Shown here: one piece after another, positions 14,488 through 21,173 of the stretch | How positions within the stretch are numbered: the first letter of the stretch is position 1 | Layout of the letters: each line of letters opens with the position of its first letter | Assembly (NCBI GenBank): GCA_002437905.1 | Contig: DJRT01000006.1 | Span: 68,447-89,619, forward strand | Source: Ruminococcaceae bacterium UBA6353 | Lineage (GTDB): Bacteria; Bacillota; Clostridia; Oscillospirales; Acutalibacteraceae | Length of the DNA: 21,173 bases | Direction: 5' to 3' | Notes under the pieces: model-generated | Told to the model about the DNA's origin: nothing | The model's database searches: none | What the model saw: the letters and a program-made list of their open reading frames with translations, nothing else | Program-made: the position numbers and the translations under genes

Positions 14488-14613
14488 TTACCCGATCAGC
14501 GACAAAATATACAGCACCACACCGTAAATGGCGCTGGCGGTGATGCCGTATACCAGCACCGGCCCGGCGATAATGAACATCTTGGCGCCAAGGCCGAGCA
14601 CAAACCCCTCTGC
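14488..14613 (-). pseudogene. spoVAC: spoVAC, C-terminal remnant cut off by the mobile element
   Basis: The minus strand just upstream of spoVAD encodes about 41 residues ending in TAA (14490-14488): it begins AEGFVLGLGAKMFIIAGP and ends in a hydrophobic helix. This matches the C terminus of SpoVAC (for example SEGLVLG.xxxMFxxAGxVIVFG), and spoVAC is the gene normally upstream of spoVAD. The match stops at about 14613; beyond this the DNA becomes AT-rich and belongs to the mobile element. SpoVAC is about 150 residues, so some 110 codons are missing here and are expected at the other end of the insertion. In frame the reading continues about 24 codons into the element before a stop, with an ATG at 14634 but no ribosome binding site. 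Confidence 0.87.
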
Positions 14614-14614
14614 T

Positions 14615-14633
14615 TGTGTCAAGATAGGACACA
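14615..14633. other. Element-chromosome junction with inverted repeat (candidate attachment site)
   Basis: TGTGTC (14615-14620) and GACACA (14628-14633) form a 6-bp inverted repeat with a 7-base centre, exactly where spoVAC similarity ends and the AT-rich element begins. Serine recombinase att sites are imperfect inverted repeats around a 2-bp crossover, so this fits one half-junction (attL or attR). The exact crossover cannot be fixed without the other end or an empty site. Confidence 0.55.
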
Positions 14634-14703
14634 TATTTTTTTGCTTTTCTCGATTTTTACGATTCAGTCCAACGGTAATCAGTTATTTCTTCTCAAAGGC
14701 TCA

Positions 14704-16311
14704 TCATCCGGCCAACTGAGCAACTGCCTTTATGATTTCCTCAGTGAAATCATCATGACACCGGAAATCAATCTCTATTCGTCCATTTTCATAGACACGG
14801 ACCTTCTCTATCAATTTCCGAAGTTCTTTTGGGCAGTACTCATTCAAAAGCTGAATACCTTTGGCATCTGCTTCTAACACAGCAGCTTTTTCTTTCCCAG
14901 CCCTCAATTTTGTAATCGTTGCTTCTGTTTTTGCCAATTCATCACGCATGGAATCTATTGCGGTCTGGCGCTCTTCCTGGGCAGCGATAAATTTATCTCG
15001 CGTCATCCTGCCATTTCGGTATTCTTCATATAAGTCGAGCTTGCTGTTTTGCGCTCGTTGAAGTGTACGTTTGAGCATCGCAGCTTTCTTTTCAAGCAAT
15101 GGTTCTTCTCGATTTGCGTTCGCGTTTACCTGCACAGCCTTTTCCGCCAGTGTTTTCGCCAGCATCTTTACAACCTCAAGAACACTTGATTGCAGCGTCT
15201 CGATTGGTTCATGGAGCCGTGTGCAATCCGCATTAGAAGAAACGCCAGCTTTTAAGCAAAACAGATGCGTTACTTTTCCCTTGGATTTTTGGAGTTTTCG
15301 TCCACAATACCCGCACACAAATAAATTATCTGCTCTTTCGCCAGCCGTGTTTTGATTAACGGTCTTAATTCGACTTCTGCGTGATACATCCGCCTCACTA
15401 AACATACTCTGGGAGATGATTGCCTCATGTGTATCTTCCACGATGATCCATTCACTCTGCGGGAGCGCTCGCATCTTCCCAGTGCTGATTCCCACCGTTT
15501 CTCTTTTGTTGGAAATCATTTTTCCCGTATAGCGCTCATCCTTAATGATACGGAGCACGGTACATGCTACCCATATCGGTTTCTCCTCAAGAATGCGTCC
15601 ATTGTAAAACTCACCATTCTTTTCCTTATAGCTTGCAGGGGATGGAATGCCATCATCATTTAATGCACGAGCAATTTGTACAGCTGTTCTTCCGGCAATA
15701 CATTCTTCAAAGATTCGTACTACCACCGGTGCTGTTTCCTGATTCACAAGCAGATGGTGCTTATCTTTAGGATCTAACCGATATCCATAAAAAGCGCTGC
15801 CACCCCGATACTCGCCGCGTCGGCTCCTGGTTTTGTTTGCACTCCTTACTTTCACAGATAAATCTCTGCTGTATAATCCGTTGATCAGATTCCGTAGCGC
15901 AAGCTCCAATCCGCCTGTCGTACCGATAAAATTATCACTGTCAAAGTTATCGTTTGCAGAGATAAAACGAGTTCCGAACAATGGCAATATCAGCTCCAGA
16001 TATGCGCCAACCTCCAGGTAATCTCGTCCAAATCGTGAAAGATCCTTGACCATGATCGCTTGTATTTCTCTCCGGCGTATCTGCTCCATCATAAGCATGA
16101 ATTGTGGTCTGTCAAAATTTGTGCCGGTATAACCATCGTCACAGAACTCGACAACCTCATATTCACAAAGCTCAGTGTGCTGCTCATAGTAATCACGAAG
16201 CAGTTTTCTTTGGTTTGTTACGCTATTACTTTCCGCCTTCCCGGAGGATTTCAGGTCTGCGTCCTCTGCCGATAAGCGAATATAAAACGCAAGAATTTTG
16301 TTACATTGCAT
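14704..16311 (-). CDS. Large serine recombinase, third of three
   Basis: A 535-residue site-specific recombinase. The resolvase catalytic domain has nucleophile Ser14 (FYIRLSAED), DDGYTGTNFDRPQF, and VKDLSRFGRDYLEVGAYLE with the catalytic Arg residues. The recombinase domain follows (YGYRLDPKDKHHLLVNQETAPVV...IFEECIAGRTAVQIARALNDDGIPSP), then a zinc-ribbon-like CGYCGRKL...FCLKAGVSSNADC, and a long charged coiled-coil region (about 390-480). Start ATG 16311 has AAGGGAGG 9 bases upstream and overlaps the previous recombinase by 11 bp; an earlier ATG at 16359 lies in an unrelated frame of that gene. It is nearest the element end. The zinc pair CxxC...C(N7)C keeps four cysteines. Target site cannot be read from sequence. 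Confidence 0.95.
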   Translation of the reverse strand: MQCNKILAFYIRLSAEDADLKSSGKAESNSVTNQRKLLRDYYEQHTELCEYEVVEFCDDGYTGTNFDRPQFMLMMEQIRRREIQAIMVKDLSRFGRDYLEVGAYLELILPLFGTRFISANDNFDSDNFIGTTGGLELALRNLINGLYSRDLSVKVRSANKTRSRRGEYRGGSAFYGYRLDPKDKHHLLVNQETAPVVVRIFEECIAGRTAVQIARALNDDGIPSPASYKEKNGEFYNGRILEEKPIWVACTVLRIIKDERYTGKMISNKRETVGISTGKMRALPQSEWIIVEDTHEAIISQSMFSEADVSRRSRIKTVNQNTAGERADNLFVCGYCGRKLQKSKGKVTHLFCLKAGVSSNADCTRLHEPIETLQSSVLEVVKMLAKTLAEKAVQVNANANREEPLLEKKAAMLKRTLQRAQNSKLDLYEEYRNGRMTRDKFIAAQEERQTAIDSMRDELAKTEATITKLRAGKEKAAVLEADAKGIQLLNEYCPKELRKLIEKVRVYENGRIEIDFRCHDDFTEEIIKAVAQLAG

Positions 16312-18004
16312 ATCGTTCAACCTCCCTTTGGCGGATTGCGGCAAGATGAATGACTTCATCTAATTCATTTCTGAAATTAAATTTAACCTCAACATGTCCG
16401 TTATTGTACAGAATCATTTCATCAATAAAAGCGTCTACCATTTCTGCTGTTAATGTATCAGCATCCTTGTACTGTTCGATCAGCTCGGCCCACGATCCGC
16501 TTGCTGCAAACGACGGGTTGTACTTCTGGCATTCTTTTTCGAGTTCAGCAAGGAAAATACGCAGTTCGTCGGCCTTTGCAGCATATTCCTGACCCATGCT
16601 GATATAATCATTTTGGCTGAGTGTCCCGTTTGCAAATTCCTCATACAAGGATGCCTTTAATGACACATATCTATCGATTTGCTTTTTTACTCCACGAATC
16701 TGATCGCTGTAAATGCGAAACTTTGTTTTGCTGGATTCCTTCTTGTTCAATGCAGCAAGAAGCTCTCGCGCATCTGTAAACAGCTTGATCTGTGTGCGAA
16801 TCAGTTTTAGAGCGATATCCTCAACATCCTGTTTTTTTACTGCCTTTTTGATGCAGTAGGAGGAATTATAGTTTTCGTGCAAAGAACAGTAATACCAAGG
16901 AACGCGCTCCCCAGCATGATTTTTCTTGTTCCTCAAAAACATAGCTTGTCCGCATTCGCCACACCGGAGATGCCCCTTAAAAATACTCGCCCGTTTACTC
17001 TTGGAATCATATACGGCAGCCTGCCCAAGTTCCTCCTTCAAGCGCTGGAAATACAGCTGAACCTGATCGAATAGTTCCTTCGTTATAATCGGTTCATGTG
17101 TTCCCTTGGTAACAATCCATTCCTCTTTTGGAGCAGGGCGGGACCCCTTTTGACCTGTGGAATGATAAGTTGATCGGAATTTCCCCGAAATCATCCAGCC
17201 AAGGTATACTTCTTCGGTGAGGATGCGCTTTATTGTTTGCATATACCATTTTGAATTCTTAAAGTGGTCGGTAGATGCGATACCACGATCGTAAAGCAGC
17301 CGCCCGGGGGACGGTATTCCTTCGGAATTCAAGGTCGTTGCTACATAGTGCAATGTGTTTCCGTCGGCAACCATCTCAAACATTCGCTTTACCACCGGTG
17401 CGGTTTCTTCATCGACCACAAGATGATGCTTGTCCTTGGGATCAAGGCGGTATCCATACGGTGCACGGCTTCCGGCAAATTTACCTTGCTCTTGGATTGT
17501 GCGCATGGATGAGCAGATCTTTCTTGAAATATCTTTGGCATACATCTCATTTGCCAGGTTCTTTATCTGAATCGATATATCTGCTTGTTGAAATTTTGTG
17601 TCAAATCGGTCTGTTACTGCAATGAAACGGCATTGAAAGAACGGGAATACCATTTCGATATACTCTCCGGACTCCAAATAATTTCGCCCAAGCCGTGAAA
17701 GATCTTTCACAATAATACAGTCGATCTTACCATCTCTCAGATCATTCATCATACGCGAAAACTCAGGTCGAATAAAATCTGTTCCGGATATATCATCGTC
17801 GCTGTAAATATCAAAGACGGACAGGTCCGAATGCTCTGACACATAGTCTCTCAGCAGCTGAAGTTGGTTGCCAATCGTATCAGCCTCGCGTTTTCTTTCT
17901 GTTTCTACAGAGATGCGTGCATATAATCCGGCCTTATATATTCTATCCGCCGCCGGTGTCTGAATTGGCTCTGCGGCAGCGTTTTTCCGGCTTTTCCGTG
18001 CCAT
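16301..18004 (-). CDS. Large serine recombinase, second of three
   Basis: A 567-residue large serine recombinase with a longer basic N-terminal extension (MARKSRKN...) before the catalytic domain. The nucleophile is Ser32 (GLYARISVETE); other motifs are DDDISGTDFIRPEF and IVKDLSRLGRNYLESGEYIE. The recombinase domain contains PYGYRLDPKDKHHLVVDEETAPVVKRMFE, similar to the third copy but different enough to be an old paralogue. The zinc ribbon is CGECGQAM...YYCSLHENYNSSYC, followed by a coiled coil (about 430-510) and a conserved C-terminal strand NGHVEVKFNF. ATG 18004 follows the stop of the first recombinase by a single base, with AAGGGAGGTGG upstream inside that gene's end, so translation is coupled. 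Confidence 0.95.
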   Translation of the reverse strand: MARKSRKNAAAEPIQTPAADRIYKAGLYARISVETERKREADTIGNQLQLLRDYVSEHSDLSVFDIYSDDDISGTDFIRPEFSRMMNDLRDGKIDCIIVKDLSRLGRNYLESGEYIEMVFPFFQCRFIAVTDRFDTKFQQADISIQIKNLANEMYAKDISRKICSSMRTIQEQGKFAGSRAPYGYRLDPKDKHHLVVDEETAPVVKRMFEMVADGNTLHYVATTLNSEGIPSPGRLLYDRGIASTDHFKNSKWYMQTIKRILTEEVYLGWMISGKFRSTYHSTGQKGSRPAPKEEWIVTKGTHEPIITKELFDQVQLYFQRLKEELGQAAVYDSKSKRASIFKGHLRCGECGQAMFLRNKKNHAGERVPWYYCSLHENYNSSYCIKKAVKKQDVEDIALKLIRTQIKLFTDARELLAALNKKESSKTKFRIYSDQIRGVKKQIDRYVSLKASLYEEFANGTLSQNDYISMGQEYAAKADELRIFLAELEKECQKYNPSFAASGSWAELIEQYKDADTLTAEMVDAFIDEMILYNNGHVEVKFNFRNELDEVIHLAAIRQREVERYAM

Positions 18005-18005
18005 T

Positions 18006-19658
18006 TTATCCCACCTCCCTTTGGTTGGTATAGTAATCCTTCACGCGGGATACCAGAGCCTCATAATCCTGCATATGGGCAAATGTCACTTCAATTCGCT
18101 TGCCCTCATAAATCATAATGTGGTCGATGCATTCAACCGCAACGATGCGTGTTAAACTTTGAATATTGCGGTGATCAAGGAACTCTTGTATCCATCGCTG
18201 AGGTGCGTTTCCATTTTCAATGTATAAATCGATCTCATGTCGGATCTGTTCTTCGGCGAGCTGTGCCTCTGAAATACGCATTTCATACTGCTCTTTTATA
18301 TCGAGGTAATCCTCTTTGGAAAGAATACCGTCGCGCATATCCTCATATGCGGATATTTTCAGTTTGCGATAACGGTCAATATCAGCTTCAACCGCAGCGA
18401 GTCGATCTTCCGCCTTGCGAATGCTCAAACGGTGTACCGGCGCATTACGGATTGTCTGAAGGCAGCCATCCAACTCTGCGAGCATGCGAATATGCTCTTG
18501 TAAAAGCCGAAGGACGGCATCCTCCAATTGCTTTTGTGAGATACGGTGTGAGGTACATTCTCCGGTATTCTTGTGGTTACTACAGGTATAGTAGCAGAAA
18601 CGCTTATTGCCGGAGGTCTGCGTTTTCCGCACCATAGCGCCGCCACAATCACCGCAGCAGAGGAGCCCTGCCAATGGGAACAGTCCGTTTTCGCGTGGGG
18701 AGGTCCGGGTATCAAGCTCAAGAAGCCGTTGTACTAGTACAAACTGACGAGGGTTTATGATCGCTTCATGTGCGTTTTCGTAAATTGCCCACTTATCCTG
18801 TTCATTGACGATAACTGTTTTGATTTTATAATTGGGCCGAGTCCGAATTCCTTGTACAAGCGTTCCAACATAAACCGGGTTGGTAAGAATTCGACGAACT
18901 GCAACCGGTGTCCACTGTGCTTTGCTTTTCGTTTTGAATGATGTTTTATATGGCAGTCCTTTACTTCTTTTATATTCAAGTGGTGAGAGAATGCCTTGCT
19001 CGTTAAGCCGGCGTGCAATGGCATCCTGATTGATACCGCTCAATTTCCAACCGAAAATATCACGCACAACTTCTGCAGCGTAAACATCTACAACAAGTTT
19101 GTTCTTATCTTCCGGTGATTTTTCGTAACCGTATGGTGCAAACGCTCCGATGAACTCACCGTTCTTTCGCTTTACCTGCAGCTGGCTGCGGATCTTAATG
19201 GAAATATCTCGGCAGTAGTTATCATTCATCAGGTTTTTGACCATGATGTTAAAATCGTCCGCACTGCTTCTCGTGATAGTATCGACTCCGTCGTTAATTG
19301 CGATCAATCGGACCCCATAATACGGAAAAAGACGATCGATATACTTTCCGGCGTTGATATATTCACGCCCGAAGCGGGACAGATCTTTTACAATGACACA
19401 GTTCACAACTCCGGCGCGGATGTCATCCATCATACGCTGAAAGTCAGGACGGTCATAATCTGTCCCTGTATATCCATCGTCTTCTCTTATAGAAACAAGA
19501 TTAATATCAGTCTTGTCTTTAAGGTAGTCCAGAATAAGCTGCTTTTGATTGGAAATGCTGTTGCTTTCGGCCTTTAAGCCGGATACGCTGTTCAAATCTT
19601 CTTTTGAAAGTCTCACATACGCAGCAGCATGATATTGGGTTTGCTTTGTGTTTTCCAT
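18006..19658 (-). CDS. Large serine recombinase, first of three
   Basis: A 550-residue large serine recombinase, first gene of the three-gene unit. The nucleophile is Ser18 (AYVRLSKED); other catalytic-domain motifs are DDGYTGTDYDRPDF and IVKDLSRFGREYINAGKYID. The recombinase domain includes PYGYEKSPEDKNKLVVD and RRLNEQGILSPLEY, then the zinc ribbon CGDCGGAM...YYTCSNHKNTGEC, a coiled coil (about 420-490) and the terminal strand GKRIEVTFAH. ATG 19658 has AAGGAGTGAG just upstream. A promoter candidate lies 80-110 bases upstream. Sequence features are most like TndX/TnpX-type recombinases of clostridial elements, but assignment to one subfamily is not possible by eye. Confidence 0.95.
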   Translation of the reverse strand: MENTKQTQYHAAAYVRLSKEDLNSVSGLKAESNSISNQKQLILDYLKDKTDINLVSIREDDGYTGTDYDRPDFQRMMDDIRAGVVNCVIVKDLSRFGREYINAGKYIDRLFPYYGVRLIAINDGVDTITRSSADDFNIMVKNLMNDNYCRDISIKIRSQLQVKRKNGEFIGAFAPYGYEKSPEDKNKLVVDVYAAEVVRDIFGWKLSGINQDAIARRLNEQGILSPLEYKRSKGLPYKTSFKTKSKAQWTPVAVRRILTNPVYVGTLVQGIRTRPNYKIKTVIVNEQDKWAIYENAHEAIINPRQFVLVQRLLELDTRTSPRENGLFPLAGLLCCGDCGGAMVRKTQTSGNKRFCYYTCSNHKNTGECTSHRISQKQLEDAVLRLLQEHIRMLAELDGCLQTIRNAPVHRLSIRKAEDRLAAVEADIDRYRKLKISAYEDMRDGILSKEDYLDIKEQYEMRISEAQLAEEQIRHEIDLYIENGNAPQRWIQEFLDHRNIQSLTRIVAVECIDHIMIYEGKRIEVTFAHMQDYEALVSRVKDYYTNQREVG

Positions 19659-19737
19659 ATACTCACTCCTTCCGATGGAAATCAGACATGCCGATAAGCG
19701 TTCAGAAGAGCGAGGTATGATAATTTAGTCCGAATGT

Positions 19738-19766
19738 AGTATAGCATATTTTTTTGAATAAGTCTA
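19738..19766 (-). promoter_or_regulatory. Candidate promoter for the recombinase genes
   Basis: On the minus strand TAGACT (19761-19766) and TATACT (19738-19743) are 17 bases apart, followed by an AT-rich leader of about 75 bases to the first recombinase ATG. It lies in the 131-bp gap after the small acidic gene, so the recombinases could be expressed separately from it. Confidence 0.6.
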
Positions 19767-19789
19767 TGGCTATCGTACATTTCCATTAC

Positions 19790-20053
19790 TTACCGTTCCG
19801 CTGTGCGCAAAAGATCCTCGAAATTCTGTTGAAATGACGGCCCGTCTGGCTTGTAGTTCACTTTTACGGCAACATCGCCAATACGAAAGCAATATGGATT
19901 CTTAACCTGCTGTAAAAAGCTCAGAATTCTCTCTGATACCGGTCGGGTATCGTCGATTTGAACCCCGTCCAAGTCGATCAAACTGCCTTTGTCGACATTT
20001 TTGATGTCAACACTTTTTAACATCTCAAAATCAGTTCTATCGTAGCTATTCAT
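19790..20053 (-). CDS. Small acidic protein, DUF6870-like (function unknown)
   Basis: An 87-residue protein beginning MNSYDRTDFEMLKSVDI, with VDKGSLIDLDGVQID, PVSERILSFLQQVKNPYCFRIGDVAVKVNYK and a C-terminal QNFEDLLRTAER. From memory this pattern (LVDI...ERI..F..QIKNPYCF..G..VVKV.F) matches small proteins placed in DUF6870 that are frequent in Firmicutes conjugative elements; no function is known to me. ATG 20053 has AAAGGAG 6 bases upstream; the preceding in-frame TTG at 20056 is not needed. It is acidic and has no HTH. It occupies the place where an excisionase gene stands in Tn916-type elements. Confidence 0.75.
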   Translation of the reverse strand: MNSYDRTDFEMLKSVDIKNVDKGSLIDLDGVQIDDTRPVSERILSFLQQVKNPYCFRIGDVAVKVNYKPDGPSFQQNFEDLLRTAER

Positions 20054-20056
20054 CAA

Positions 20057-20435
20057 ATTCTCCTTTCACCGATATTGAAATTATTGCCAGAATGACTTGC
20101 GTCTATTCACAATGAAGTTTTAATGTCCACCGGCGCCTGCAGCGAACAGGTCCACAGAAATTTCATCTCCCCGCCTTCATTGTGGCCGGGCCGCGAGTTA
20201 CGGGCGTATCATTGTCCCAGCTGCGCTTCATGGCGAAATGCAGGAGCCACCCGCATATTATTACTCATGGTTCTGACTGCCGATCAGACGGATAGGCGCT
20301 CGACGAAGCTGGAATGTGCCGGTTCCGGACTATTCATTTTTCAAAGTACAGGTAAGCACGGGGGTGCGCGCCTTACATAAGTAAATACGGACAGTTTTTT
20401 TGTCTCATACACTCGCCGACAAAAATTTTTCAAAA
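20057..20435. other. 379-bp gap without a recognised gene, GC-richer in the middle
   Basis: From about 20123 to 20380 base composition is visibly richer in G and C than in the surrounding element. A plus-strand frame (20123-20380, 85 codons, starting MSTGACSEQ) is open but has no ribosome binding site, an odd Cys/Arg-rich composition and no family resemblance I recognise. The minus strand gives only short frames. A small inverted repeat GTAAG/CTTAC (20352-20376) surrounds a GC-rich centre. This may be a structured RNA, a regulatory leader or a decayed gene. Confidence 0.4.
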
Positions 20436-20468
20436 AATGCCGGCTTCAGATATCCCGAAACCGGCATT
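20420..20468 (-). terminator. Intrinsic terminator after the HTH gene
   Basis: On the minus strand an 8-bp stem AATGCCGG/CCGGCATT (20461-20468 with 20436-20443) around a 17-base loop is followed by a T-rich run (20437-20420). It starts 5 bp after the stop of the HTH gene and should end the sigma/HTH transcript. Confidence 0.82.
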
Positions 20469-20472
20469 CACC

Positions 20473-20664
20473 TCAAATCTTAAATTTTGAGATATTGAGC
20501 GCAATATGTATGAGAATGTATTGCTTCAGGTCCTCATCCATGCGGCCATACAAATAGGAACGATGCTCGATCAGAGGCATATATAACTCCAGTATGCTCT
20601 CTAAATCCCGATGACTTCCCATAACGGCTCCTTGCAGAACCTTTTTGAACTCTGATTCGTTCAT
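20473..20664 (-). CDS. Small helix-turn-helix regulator of conjugative-transposon type
   Basis: A 63-residue protein (MNESEFKKVLQGAVMGSHRD...LKQYILIHIALNISKFKI). It matches the short HTH_16-type 'conjugative transposon' proteins seen in Tn916/Tn1549-like elements, with the pattern F..vl.gA..Gd...le.ILelY.PLI...s...Gr.DeDLkQyi...i...I.kFki. Its ATG overlaps the stop of the sigma-factor gene as ATGA, so the two are translationally coupled. In such elements the pair is thought to regulate excision and transfer functions; that role is inferred here. A terminator follows. Confidence 0.83.
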   Translation of the reverse strand: MNESEFKKVLQGAVMGSHRDLESILELYMPLIEHRSYLYGRMDEDLKQYILIHIALNISKFKI

Positions 20665-21083
20665 TCATCATCACCGCCTTCCATCAGACGGGAGCGCAGC
20701 CTTTTCAGTGCAATGCACCTTTGATTTCTGACATATTGCAACGAGCAGTTGAGTTTTTTGGCTGTTTCTGCTTCACTCAGATCTTCCAAAAATAGCAATT
20801 CCATCACTTGACGGCGCTTTAATGGCAACTCCATAAAAGCCTTTGTCAGCCGTTCCTCCTCAAAATCATAAGGGGACTGCATCCTTGTGATTTTTGGCCA
20901 TGACTCGCACTGCGCCAGATCAAGAAGTTCTGCCTCCGGTATATCCTCGTAGGATATGATTTCCGGACGATTCTCATATTTCCGCATGTAATCAATTTTC
21001 GCGCGTTTAATTACTTTTTCAAGCCACCGAGTAAACTTTGCCCGCAGCTCATCCCGTTCGGGATATTCCTGTCTGTGGTCCAT
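20661..21083 (-). CDS. Sigma-70-like regulator of conjugative-transposon type
   Basis: A 140-residue protein resembling small sigma-70-family proteins of Tn916-like elements. An N-terminal region has RAKFTRWLEKVIKRAKIDYMRKYE; the C-terminal sigma region 4 is clear: AFMELPLKRRQVMELLFLEDLSEAETAKKLNCSLQYVRNQRCIALKRLRSRL, a helix-turn-helix with the usual ELP..RR.V..L..L...E.A..L spacing. I chose ATG 21083 because AAAAGGAGG is then about 7 bases upstream; an ATG two codons earlier sits too close to that site. It precedes and overlaps the HTH gene by 4 bp. A full sigma region 2 is not evident, so it may act as a regulator rather than a full sigma factor. Confidence 0.85.
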   Translation of the reverse strand: MDHRQEYPERDELRAKFTRWLEKVIKRAKIDYMRKYENRPEIISYEDIPEAELLDLAQCESWPKITRMQSPYDFEEERLTKAFMELPLKRRQVMELLFLEDLSEAETAKKLNCSLQYVRNQRCIALKRLRSRLMEGGDDE

Positions 21084-21138
21084 TTCCATGCCTCCTTTTG
21101 GCATGCCACCACAGCAGGAAGAAAACATACCGCTTCAC

Positions 21139-21170
21139 GGCATGTTTTACAGCGATATACGCAACATGCC
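21139..21170. repeat. Inverted repeat upstream of the sigma-like gene
   Basis: GGCATGTT (21139-21146) and AACATGCC (21163-21170) form an 8-bp perfect inverted repeat with a 16-base spacer. A further palindrome GGCATGCC lies at 21100-21107. The position, about 55-90 bases upstream of the sigma-like start, fits an operator or a terminator of the next gene, but the window ends here. Confidence 0.5.
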
Positions 21171-21173
21171 ATG

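Larger units (their letters stand above)
14615..21173. mobile_element. One end of an integrative (probably conjugative) element, continuing past the window
   Basis: The segment interrupts spoVAC, is visibly poorer in G and C than the host genes to its left, and carries three large serine recombinases and a Tn916-like sigma-factor/HTH gene pair, all on the minus strand. Such regulatory pairs are common in Tn916/Tn1549-type conjugative transposons of gut Firmicutes. No relaxase, coupling protein or type IV secretion genes are visible, so conjugative ability is inferred from the regulators only. The other end must lie beyond base 21173. Confidence 0.85.

Noticed and set aside
14444..14632. A 62-codon minus-strand frame spanning the spoVAC remnant and the start of spoVAD.
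   Set aside because: It is out of frame with the SpoVAC-like sequence; the real coding remnant is in the neighbouring frame and ends at 14488.
13807..14877. A plus-strand frame running from spoVAD across the element junction.
   Set aside because: It crosses the insertion boundary and is antisense to spoVAD and the third recombinase; composition is not protein-like.
14615..21173. A prophage, suggested by the large serine recombinases.
   Set aside because: No capsid, terminase, tail or lysis gene is visible, and the sigma/HTH pair is typical of conjugative transposons; a phage cannot be fully excluded without the rest of the element.
1..21173. CRISPR arrays, rRNA and tRNA genes.
   Set aside because: No regularly spaced direct repeats and no tRNA- or rRNA-like segments were seen on either strand by eye; a tRNA scan was not possible.

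Overview
The window reads as a chromosome segment of a GC-rich, anaerobic Gram-positive bacterium, probably a gut Clostridia member of the Oscillospiraceae/Ruminococcaceae type. The reasons are the Firmicutes gene order infB-rbfA-DHH phosphoesterase-truB-ribF, the endospore genes spoVAC/spoVAD, strong AGGAGG-like ribosome binding sites, and an Rnf-type membrane complex. From about 14.62 kb to the end the sequence becomes visibly poorer in G and C. This part is one end of an integrated mobile element that continues past the window.

Layout. (1) 2-5392, plus strand: translation and cofactor operon with infB (5' end missing), rbfA, an NrnA-like DHH phosphoesterase, truB, and a ribF gene fused in frame to a HAD phosphatase domain. 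(2) 5389-6628: a near-consensus promoter overlapping the ribF stop codon drives rpe. rpe overlaps tail to tail by 50 bp with a divergent MecA-like ClpC adaptor gene on the minus strand. (3) 6806-11576, plus strand: a tightly coupled rnfC-rnfD-rnfE-rnfA-like operon followed by a membrane-anchored DUF4015-type glycosidase-fold protein, ending at a bidirectional terminator. (4) 11687-14613, minus strand: prfC (release factor 3) with its own promoter and leader hairpin, spoVAD, and only the last ~41 codons of spoVAC. (5) 14615-21173: mobile element with three tandem, translationally coupled large serine recombinases, a small acidic protein, an unexplained GC-richer gap, and a Tn916-like HTH/sigma-factor gene pair.

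How the parts work together. The first block makes initiation factor 2, matures the 30S subunit, degrades short RNAs and pAp, modifies tRNA, and makes FMN/FAD. The Rnf-like block is the most unusual host feature. It has no rnfG or rnfB, and three of the four cysteines expected to hold the intramembrane [2Fe-2S] cluster in RnfA/RnfE are replaced. The RnfC [4Fe-4S] motifs and the RnfD flavin-attachment motif are kept. This suggests a repurposed flavin/iron-sulfur membrane complex rather than a classical NADH:ferredoxin pump.

The mobile element has entered spoVAC. That separates spoVAD from its normal upstream gene and probably damages dipicolinate loading of spores. The junction carries a TGTGTC-N7-GACACA inverted repeat, a candidate recombination site for one or more of the three recombinases. 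All family assignments come from reading motifs and recalling families; no database search was run.
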